The translations under genes and the position numbers were made by a program. A stretch of 64,000 nucleotides of DNA. It comes from Acanthornis magna (taxonomy: Eukaryota > Chordata > Aves > Passeriformes > Acanthizidae). Shown here piece after piece: positions 25,390-34,082 of the stretch (positions are counted from its first letter, which is position 1; each line of letters starts with the position of its first letter). The stretch spans positions 17,665,501 to 17,729,500 of the forward strand of contig JAWUZG010000032.1 of the NCBI GenBank assembly GCA_036785705.1, given 5' to 3'. A model generated the notes under the pieces. It did not search any database. It was not told where the DNA came from and saw nothing but the letters and a program-made list of their open reading frames with translations.

Positions 25390-25408
25390 AAAAAAAAATT
25401 TTTTTTTT
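25390..25408. repeat. A9T10 palindromic homopolymer pair
   Basis: Nine A followed directly by ten T, just downstream of the candidate exon donor, gives a self-complementary tract. A-tract/T-tract junctions like this are intrinsically stiff and often nucleosome-poor, but here it is most simply low-complexity DNA. Confidence 0.7.
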
Positions 25409-26504
25409 GTATGATTGTTAAATAAAAGCTTGATGATACAAAGAAGTAAAGAAAGAAATTCTATGGACTGAAAATGTGTGTTGCTAAGTAAGTGAACCAT
25501 TTAATTTCAGGGGATGAACATCTTTCCAGAAAAAAATGCAGTTTCTGAAAAATAACTTAAAAGTAACTTGATATTTTTCCTGTCTTGAAATGGGTGTTGG
25601 ATGTTTCTCTAAAGGTTCATTTGGTGACTCAGTTCCAAAACAGAGACACCACACCAGCAGCACTAATATTAATCCTGTTCAGTGTTCAGCAACTTTGAGC
25701 AGTGAATACATTCACATCTGTGGTTCAAGTTTTGCTCATGGAGATAGGTCGGAAAATGCTTATTGAGCTATTAGCACTTGTTCCAAGTTCAGATTAGTTC
25801 AAGAAGATGGATATTGCACTGGGGGACTTTATTCTCCTAAAACACCTTTGAGAGCAAAAGCAAATGAGGAGGAAGAATAGCATAAGAGAAGATGCTGAAT
25901 GGTCATAATACTCAGGTTGGAGAGAGGAGCAGGAAAGGAACTGAAGCAGAAAATTAAATGGTCTGATACTGACTTTGAATAACAGCTATGGGTCACCCTG
26001 AATGTTACTGTGCTGGAAATGCACATACAGTAACACCCCCAGCTGTGATCAGTGTTGTTAAGGTGCCAGCCATTTTCTCTGCATCTGTCTTTCCTTACCG
26101 AAATACACATCCATAGGTTAGTAAGGAACATCTAACCACTTAAAAGACTTATTCCATGATAAAATTACCTTCAAGATATTTTGGAAAATGTGGGTATTTC
26201 CTTCTCCTTTCATTAACTCCTGCAAAGTTGATCCTCCTGTGGGTTCTTCACTCATCAGAATCTAATTATTATTGCCTTCCATTCAGGTTTGGCTGCCTGG
26301 GTCTGGCTATCAGAGACAGCCTCATGGGAAATCAGACTTGCTGAGATATTTGTTAGCACTGCCAGTTACCTCTCTAGTGGGAGGCACTTTTTTTTTTGCT
26401 TTCATTAACTCTTTTTCTCTTTTCCTGCTGACCACTCTTTCAAACTCACAATGATTGTATTCCCACAGTGAGCTGAGACAGCAAAACACACAACCATGGA
26501 TTTT

Positions 26505-26755
26505 GAATTGTAAAAATTATAGCTGGAAGAGATCAATTAGATTATCCTACTAGCACTGCAAGATTATACCACACTCTGTAGTTTTCTACTGTTTTATTCC
26601 ACCTAGTTTTAAAGCCTCGAGGGATGAGGCTTCTGTACTTCCTTTAAAAGACTTTTCAACAGTTTACTATAACTTACTGTTGGTAGGATGATGTCTTGTT
26701 TTCTTTTTCATCTACATATTCCTCTGCATAATAGATTTCCATGACCCTTAAGTTA
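26505..26755 (-). mobile_element. Ancient CR1-type LINE 3' fragment
   Basis: On the plus strand a strongly diverged but collinear match to the CR1 3' end can be read. It includes AGCTGGAAGAGATCAATTAG at 26521 (where CR1 has GGAAGGGACCT..TCATCTAG), ACCTAGTTTTAAAGCCTCGA at 26601 and GGGATGAGGCTTCT at 26621, the complement of the CCATCCCTGGAGG..TTTAA..CTGGA block at the end of CR1 ORF2. Divergence is much higher than in the other two copies, so it is probably an older amniote-type CR1. The distal boundary (about 26680-26755) is uncertain. Confidence 0.65.
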
Positions 26756-27879
26756 CATTCTTTTGGAAATATTTGAAACCAAACATTCTTTTTTGATGGT
26801 GTCTTGACTATATATGGGTTTTTGTTCAGAAAAAAATAACAGACAATTGATACAGAACATATAAAACATATAAAAACCTTTTTTTATTCTCTTACACATG
26901 TACCTGTTGAAAGGATATTTTTCCACTTAAACTTACCGAAGAAAATGTGAGGATTCTTGAATCTAGAAATCACTTTTAAAAATAAAGGTAGATTATTTCT
27001 GTCTAAAATGACCTTTCCTAGAGAATACAAGCTCACTATATTCAGCAGTTTCTTTCTTTACCTTTTCCTCGCCTCTTATTGTTAACATCTCATCTGCTGT
27101 GTCCCTGAACTGTCCTTGACAAAATCACCACTTATGTTCCTCAGCCAACTTATATGTCTTCTTCACCCTCGTCTTTCCCACAGTCTACTCTCATTGACAG
27201 TGATTTCCAGGCTAGAATATATTTCACTTCAGCTTCAGCATTGATATCTGAAGTTTTTTGTTACAGTGCAACTAGTGCTAGTAATTAGATATTCTCCTTT
27301 CCCATATTTCACTGCATTTCATTAAAACTGTCTGTTTCATATCTAACAAAATCACATAGATTCAACTATCAGTAATGGCTTTCTGGCTCTCTTCTTACTC
27401 CATATCTAGTTCCCTGCACGAACACTTGTATTTCACAGCTCTCTTGTGAACTTTCGATTCTTCCCCATATCACCCTTCCTTTTTTTTCTTTCATTCCCAT
27501 TTCTCTAATGCTGGTGGTCAGTGTTGTGTATTTTTCCTCACATAATGACCTTGAACTACTCTGTTCTCTCTTCATTTTCGCTAGGCCTGTGTCCCACCAG
27601 TCTTCTCTTAATTACTGCAGCTATAACTGTCTATGCTTCTAAAGCTCTGTTCTTTTTTTTTTCCAAGTAACGATACACCTTGCCTTAGCAAACATTTATC
27701 ATGAACATGTATTAATTTTAAACTCCTTGTACAGCTCCCAGCCCTTGCCAATGAGGTCCTGCCCAAAGCTCACCATGTACTTCAAGGTTTTATTTGAATT
27801 TCATCATTGGAAAGACCATCTTCATTCTTACTCTTGCTTTCTTTATTGATCACTCTGCACACACACTTTAAAAAACATT
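26756..27879. other. Unique AT- and pyrimidine-rich spacer between two CR1 copies
   Basis: The plus strand is rich in C and T, especially at 27050-27560, which leaves several minus-strand frames open for 60-70 codons without coding features. I see no gene. The interval could include further ancient CR1 sequence that has diverged beyond recognition. Confidence 0.5.
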
Positions 27880-28442
27880 TCATAGAATCATAATTGAACC
27901 ACAGAATGCCTTGGGTTGGAAGAGGCCTCAAGGCTCAGCTACTTCCAACCTCCAAGGACACCTTCATTAGACCACATTGCTCAGAGACCTATCCAACCTG
28001 GCCTTCAACACTTCAAGGGATGGGCAATCCACAACTTCTCTGGACGACCTGTTCCAGTGTCTCACCACCCTCACAGAAAAGAACTTCTTCCTAGTATCTA
28101 ATCTAAATCTATTCTCTCTCAGTTTAAAGCCATTCCCCCTTGACCTGTCACTACATGCACCTGGAAATAGTGCCTCTCCCTCTTGTAGGCTCCCTTCAGA
28201 TGCTGGAAGGTTGCAGTTAGGTCACCCTGAAGCCTTCTCTTCTCCACTCCTGGGCAGGGCTGCTCTCAATCTGTTTGTCCCCCAGTCTCTGTTGACGCCG
28301 GTGACAGCACTGAGCCAGGTTCATCACCTTCGTTTGGTCTTGTTAAACTGCATGAGATTCCGACGGGCCCACTCCTTGCGCTTGTCCAGGTCCCTCTGGA
28401 TGCCATCCTGTCCTTCAGGTGTGTCAACCACACCACCCAGTT
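27880..28442 (-). mobile_element. CR1 LINE, 3' fragment with internal deletion
   Basis: It starts with CATAGAATCA at 27881, then TTGGGTTGGAAGAGGCC, CCAACCTGGCCTTCAACACT (27993), the CCACAACTTCTCTGGACGAC block (28030) and CACCACCCTCACAGAAAAGAA, in the standard avian CR1 order. After CTTCTCTTCTCCA near 28245 the sequence jumps to the GGGCTGCTCTCAATC block, which in intact elements lies roughly 300 bp further from the 3' end, so an internal segment is missing. It resumes with TTGTTAAACTGCATGAGATT (28346) and GGGCCCACTCC. On the minus strand this part still spells the ORF2 motif WARRNLMQFNKTK. The plus-strand frames at 27894-28094, 27916-28101 and 27977-28471 are antisense artefacts of the element. 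Confidence 0.95.
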
Positions 28443-30011
28443 CTCCTTTGTTTAACCAGGGTTTTGCTTAGTCTTTCTTAAGCAATTTGTCAGGCCCAGT
28501 GTCAGACTTATGCCTGGATTCGGTTCACAAATACAGGCATAGCTGTGATCATGTGTAGATTAGAAGGGCATCAACATCATAGAAACAGAAAATAAAAGAG
28601 CCTGAAAAGAGTTTGTTGGGAACAGCAGTGAGTCAGGTAGAAGCTATTCAGAAAAATCTTTGGAATTTGAGAAAATATTTCAATGAAGTGAAATAAGCAA
28701 AGGTTTTACTTTTGAAAAATGTACATGAAATATACAATTTCTTCTGCGTAAATACCACTGTTAGTATTTAGTATGAAATTAACTGTACAAGAAAGATGGA
28801 AAGTCTTTTGATACGTTTCTAAGTCAAAACTCTAAAAAGAGTAATTTCTTGCTACTTTACCTCTCATGTAGGTATTTCAAAAGCAAAAACAGGCTTCAGC
28901 TTAGTAGATCAAGAATGTTCATATGTTCTACTGAAGAGTTTGACTGAAATACACTTAAGAGTTTCATTAAATCAGTATTACATTTTTTCCCATATAAAAT
29001 ACTGAAAGTTTTACATTTGTTTCAAAATACTAAACTGGTAAAATCAAGCCAAAAAATTAATGGAAACTTCATCAGCTGTTTTTGTATTTTCTAGACAACA
29101 ATTTTTGTCTTAAAAAACCTTTTCTTCAGAGAAAGAAATGGTTTTAATCTAAAACACTTTCAACTATGTCTAAACCAGATATCTCTCTATCCAAGGGAAT
29201 CAGAAAGTACTTTGCACTGAATTTAATGTCATGCTAACACTGCTACAGTTTATGTTACTTAAATATTATCCTCAGAAATATTATCTTTTAATTTTAATTT
29301 TTTATTCCAATGGGACAGATAAGGAACTGGAAAGAATACAAATGAGAATGGTTTCAGAGACAGGCATGCTTTGTCATTTGTCACTGCCAAAATCCATCAG
29401 TAATATGGTATCATGACAGAGAACTGTTGAAAGACTAAGAATTTTACTGGAACATTTAAACATGATATTAAAGTGATATTTGAAGCAATGCCCCTAAAGA
29501 AAACGAATGCTTACTTTGTTAGATGCTGTGAAGCAAGAAAATGCAGACAGGAAGCCACCATTTATCTTCTTTTTCTTCCCTGGGGCTCCTTATGCTAACC
29601 TGCCTGACTTTTTAAAATTTCCAGCTTGCCTGATAATATTACAGGCTTGGGAACATTTCACTGGACTGAGGAGCAGGACAGTAGGAACTCCCTTCTACTC
29701 TCCTCCCTGACCTGCTGCAAGCACAGAAATTGCTGCTGATTCCCTCCTGCCCCTTCTCAGAGCAAGGGTAGGTCCTCACAGGCCAGAAAATCAGCTAATC
29801 AGGTGGTGGAAAGAACAGAAATGAAGAATAGAAATGGAAAAAAGAATGGGGCAGAAAAGGATGTTAATAGCAGCAGTTTTTCAAAGGCAAACGCTGTAGT
29901 TAGCCATCCAACCACCTTCCTCCTCCTGTTTTTTAAATGCTCAGTCATGAAGGCAGAACCTAATAGAGTCTTTGAGCTAATTCAGTTTCTGTAATTTAGC
30001 ATGGCTCATTG
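28443..30011. other. Unique non-coding spacer
   Basis: There is no recognisable gene or repeat between the CR1 copy and the 5S relic. A short plus-strand frame at 29803-29994 ends about 20 bp before the 5S relic; nothing in its composition suggests coding. Confidence 0.5.
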
Positions 30012-30126
30012 ACTTGTGCCTGTGGGATTCCTGAGTGGTCTCTCATCCAAGTGCTAAACTGGCCCTTGAGTACTTAACTTCCAGACAAGATCAGGTACAC
30101 TCAGATGGGATGACTGAATCTGCGAC
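30012..30126 (-). pseudogene. 5S rRNA-derived relic (pseudogene or 5S-derived SINE head)
   Basis: Read on the minus strand from about 30126, the sequence follows vertebrate 5S rRNA for most of its roughly 120 nt. The best-preserved part is the internal promoter and its flanks: CTTGGATGAGAGACC, complementary to 30034-30048 (5S has CTTGGATGGGAGACC), preceded by GTTTAGCA and GGGCC as in the 5S GGGCCTGGTTAGTA block, and further 5' a CTTGTCT match to the 5S TCGTCTGATC region with about 6 bases deleted. Substitutions are spread along its whole length, and the 5' quarter is poorly conserved. It cannot be a functional 5S gene. 5S-derived SINEs exist in amniotes (AmnSINE1 begins with a 5S-like head), but I could not recognise the tRNA-like part that should follow at lower coordinates. 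A processed 5S pseudogene is therefore the simpler reading. Confidence 0.8.
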
Positions 30127-31761
30127 AGTCCCATGTCTTTTTTCCCTTTGAAATTGGTTGCAAAAAGGCTAAAGATTCATAGTATCATGAGGACAGAGGT
30201 TCTTCATCAGCAGGATAATAAGCACATTTCCAAGAGCTCTGGAAAATATCGTGCTTCATAGTTGATTGGTTAAGCATTAACATGCCCTGGAGAGATAGCT
30301 GATTAAATGTTATTTTCCTTCATGAAAATGTGATCATGAGGAGACAAAAGGAAATGAAATACCCAAGGCCACACCAAGAACCCATATCAGAACTCAGGAC
30401 ATCTTCACCTTTGTTTCTAAGACCATGGGTCAGGTCATACTTGGCTAATTAGTGTTTTCTAATTCCAGAAGGTGTGAAGTATAGTGATAAATGACCGGTA
30501 TTTTAATCAGATATATGACATTATTATATGCCTGGACACACTGTAGAGTGTGAGAACCCTGGCGGTGTTGAATGCCCTCAGGTACAACAGAAATCATATG
30601 AGGTATGAGGTATTATTATTATTACTGTACATTATTTCATCCATTCTGTGTTCCTCTCAGTTTTCTAGCAGAACATATAACTTATCATGAAACAAAATTA
30701 TTTGATTTGTCTTTTTATCCACTACATTTTTGACACTTTACAACTTTAAAGGTACAGGTAGAAGAAAAGTTTGCCATTTTTCCCAACAGATCTTCCTCTC
30801 CTTAACTGTTTTGTGCTGCCACGTGTGCCATCAATGGCACCATAATTATATCCCAGAACAAGAAGAAGGGTCAACTGCACCCTGACTTGCTTGAAAACTG
30901 ATGCATTTTATGGCAGCTGGGCAGGGCAGTGGTGTTTTCAGATACACCCTCTTAAGTTATCTTCTCTCACCAGCACACTAAAAGCATTATGCAAATTATT
31001 GAATAATTTCAGTGCTGCTCAACAATTTGCATTATGAGATTAATGACCAAACTGGAGTACCTTTTCCCAATAGCAGGGGAGGATCAATCAAGGTCAAAAT
31101 ACTTCAAAAGAGCAGGCAAAATAAAGCACAGAGAAGGTAACCATGTGTTTGCTGTTATCAACAGTGAGGATGCTTGGTAGCCGGCCAAACAATTCAGTTT
31201 CAGTGTCAGTATTTTTCAGCTTGTATAAAGCAATTTGTTGAAGGCATTAAACTTTATTCAGTTGTAATGGGCAATTCATTGACTGCTGGCCGTTTTGAAA
31301 AGTTGGTGCAGACCAATTAGAAAATAATCCCTGCATCCTGCAGAAGGCTGAGCTGGTGTAATCGGAACTGGAAGTCTTTGCACAGTTGAGTGAGCAAGCA
31401 GCACTATGGTGGTTTGGATTTGGGACACTGTTTGGTCACAAGGCCCAGAAGATTTGATTCCTTGGCTGTAAATATTTCACTTATGGAATTTCAATCCTCT
31501 AAATAAATAATGGACACGCAAATGGGAAACACTTTAGAAGTCATTCCACCAAATGCAGTTCAGATACCTTTCAGTTCCCTTCCATGGGACCTTTATTTCT
31601 GGTGTGTTGTAGCTCTTTTCGCTGTTCTCAGTCCAAATGCAAAGAAGATGACAAACTAAAAAAGTTTTTCTGCTGATTTAAATGATTACTGGACTGGAAT
31701 TAGCTTTTTGCTTTTGTTGTTACAGTGTTTTTCTTAGTAAAATACAATTTGATAGTTGAAT
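30127..31761. other. Unique non-coding DNA, possible conserved element near 31.0 kb
   Basis: I see no gene or transposon. The stretch at about 30960-31400 has balanced composition, few homopolymers and several homeodomain (TAAT) and octamer words, which is typical of conserved non-coding elements. Conservation itself cannot be judged from one sequence. Confidence 0.5.
30985..31036. promoter_or_regulatory. Inverted pair of octamer (ATGCAAAT) sites
   Basis: CATTATGCAAATTATTGA (30985-31002) and TCAACAATTTGCATTATG (31019-31036) are reverse complements at 16 of 18 positions, with a 16-bp spacer. Each arm contains the perfect POU-domain octamer ATGCAAAT, on opposite strands. A TAATGA homeodomain-type core follows at 31041. 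Octamers are bound by POU factors, which can bind as dimers. The similarity beyond the octamer itself suggests a designed or duplicated palindrome and not chance pairing of two octamers. Confidence 0.45.
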
Positions 31762-31870
31762 TTTCTTTCCTTCTTTCCCTTTCTCTTCCCTTTTCTCCTT
31801 CATTTACTGTTTAGTGTTTTATTTTTTCCTTTTTCCCCCTTTTTTCCTTTCCCCCCGTTTTCTCTTCTTT

Positions 31871-31990
31871 CCCTTCCCTTCCCTTCCCTTCCCTTCCCTT
31901 CCCTTCCCTTCCCTTCCCTTCCCTTCCCTTCCCTTCCCTTCCCTTCCCTTCCCTTCCCTTCCCTTCCCTTCCCTTCCCTTCCCTTCCCTT
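31871..31990. repeat. (CCCTT)24 pure pentanucleotide microsatellite
   Basis: There are 24 consecutive perfect CCCTT units, AAGGG on the minus strand. The complete lack of substitutions implies recent expansion, continuing length instability, or both. On the minus strand GGG runs recur with 2-base loops, a canonical G-quadruplex pattern. Confidence 0.98.
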
Positions 31991-32230
31991 CCCTGAACTT
32001 CCCTGAACTTCCCTGAACTTCCCTGAACTTCCCTGAACTTCCCTGAACTTCCCTTCCCTGAACTTCCCTGAACTTCCCTGAACTTCCCTTCCCTGAACTT
32101 CCCTTCCCTGAACTTCTCTTCCCTTCCCTGAACTTCCCTTCCCTTCCCTGAACTTCCCATCCCTGAACTTCCCTTCCCTGAACTTCCCTGAACTTCCCTG
32201 AACTTTCCTGAACTTCCCCGAACTTCTCTT
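31991..32230. repeat. Higher-order array of CCCTGAACTT decamers
   Basis: The 240 bp can be parsed exactly into 48 pentamers with no phase slip. Thirty-eight of them form 19 decamers of type CCCTG+AACTT (one has TCCTG and one CCCCG in the first half). Ten single pentamers are interspersed: seven CCCTT, two CTCTT and one CCCAT. The array abuts the pure CCCTT array in the same register, so the decamer most likely arose from two CCCTT units by substitution and then spread as a 10-bp unit. Confidence 0.97.
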
Positions 32231-34035
32231 CCCTCCTCTCCTGTCTCCTGTCCCCAATCTTCCCTTACCCTCCCCTTTCTCCCCTTTTCCCATCCTTTCC
32301 CCACACTTTATTTTTTTTTTTTTTAAGATCATAGACATTCTCTTTCAGTTATTTACTCAATCAGGCTTTTCTCATTTTTCCAGCAAAAACTAACAAGGAA
32401 TCTGTTCTCACAAGCTATTAACACAGATCAACAGCAGCAGGATGAAATGAACACCACCGAGATGAAATGAACTCAGTAACTCCTGTGTCAATAGATATTT
32501 ATTCTTCCAGAGCTTTTGTTTAACTCTCATGCTGGAATCTTTTGTACTGATTGCATAAGCTTCTAAACAACTAAATTAAATGTTTCTCCTCATCTTTGAT
32601 ATAACTGATGTCTTCTTTTACCTTTACTCATTATTTTTTTAGTGTGTTCATTAATCAGCATTCATTATTTATATTCACTGTGGGAAACTGCTGCTTAAAC
32701 TTTCCTTTCAACATCCACTCAGTTTGAGGGTTTTATTTCTGAGACTTTATCTACCAGGCTTCAGCTAGCATAGAGTCACGGAAACTGTTAATCACTTTCA
32801 CTTTTAATATAATCTCATTTCTATTTTCTGCATTACAGCAAAGATTGCTATGCTAAAGTGCTTTGCTTGCAATACTGCTGTCAGAATTGTCTCTTTATAT
32901 GGAGAACTTCCTTTTTTAAATTTTCTTGAAGCAAATTTGTCCATTGCTCCCCTGTTTCTAAGTGTCCCTAGAGATACTCTATAGAAGACTGTCAGGATTT
33001 GTATTTTTTTGAGGCTATCTCTGTTTTTTTGGAGGAGGCCTAAGTGAGCTGCCATTTGATATGATGTTCATAATTTTAAACTCCATACTTAATGGACGTT
33101 GCCAAAGTTGGAGAAAAAGTGCCAAAGGAAACAGGCAGTTCTTTGTGAAGGAGCCTGAAACAAGAGGCAGCTGTTTGAGATGCGGGGCAGATAGCCATGG
33201 CTGGTAGGGATGGAAAGCGCTGAGGGTTATCAGTATCAAATTGCAAAATCAATATCCTCTTACACCAGCTTCATGGGAATGACACCAAATGGTTCTTGAT
33301 TTCTCAGCATCGTTTAAATATCGCTCAGTTGAAATGTCATGGGAGGCACATGATAGATGTAGACTGTGCTGGACAGAGTCAGGTCTTGTGTTTGGTTACC
33401 TTGGTGACAGCAATAAAGCCATTCCTCTGTAACTGAGGAGGGTGGAAAAGACAAAAAGAAGAGCTGAAGAAACAAAAGATTGGATTAGGCTACTCAAGAC
33501 CATCTCCATGCATAGACAAAATACATGTTTGTTCAGGGAATTAGACAGCTGGAGACAGCCAAGCAGTCATTGTCATCTTCTTTGCTTTGCCAAATTCCTA
33601 TGGCACCTACTGGGGTGAAGTGCAAACGATGGGAGAAAAACGAGCAGTATTTCATGTCTATACACACACACCCCCACACACCCACATCCCTTCAGTGAGC
33701 CAAGACAGCGCTAGAAATCTGAGAATTTTGCTGTCTGTGTGCAAGATCTGCCACAGACGGTGCGTTCAGTCAGCCTTTTTTAGGCATTGAAGATAAAATA
33801 AAATTTTACCAAGACTTTGAAAAGACTTTAGTGGCTTCTGGTGTTGTGTTTTAGAAGACTGAATTTGAATGGAAAGTCAGGAGGAAAACTAAGATTAACT
33901 CAGTGAGGAAACTGGGATAGAGAGCAAGCAAGCTGGTGAAGAAGATAAATGGAAAATTGAGGCAGATTTGTCAAGAAGCCTATAAAGCTAATCAAGGCAC
34001 ACAAGCCAATTTTTTTTTAATGATGGTTTACTGAA

Positions 34036-34082
34036 TTTTGTTTTGTTTTGTTTTGTTTTCTTGTTTTTTTTTTTTTTTTTTT
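34036..34082. repeat. (TTTTG)n followed by poly-T
   Basis: Four TTTTG units plus a variant TTTTC are followed by TTG and a run of 19 T (34064-34082). Read on the minus strand this is an A-rich stretch with CAAAA units, which could be the tail of a retroposed sequence. I see no recognisable body on either side. Confidence 0.85.

Larger units (their letters stand above)
31762..32325. repeat. Polypyrimidine block containing a CCCTT-derived satellite
   Basis: For about 560 bp the plus strand is overwhelmingly C and T. Ragged CTTTCC-rich flanks (31762-31870 and 32231-32325, the latter ending in a T14 run) enclose the regular arrays at 31871-32230. Strand asymmetry is extreme. Homopurine-homopyrimidine mirror tracts can adopt triplex (H-DNA). 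Long frames at 31756-32016 plus and at 31811-32338 and 31819-32304 minus exist only because the repeat lacks stop codons. Confidence 0.95.

Noticed and set aside
27894..28471. Plus-strand frames of up to 164 codons
   Set aside because: Antisense to the CR1 element; the homology is to the minus strand.
31756..32338. Long frames on both strands (up to 175 codons) with Ser-Leu-Pro-Phe or Gly-Lys-Arg-Glu repeats
   Set aside because: They are translations of the CCCTT/CCCTGAACTT array, which lacks stop codons in these frames. There is no gene context.
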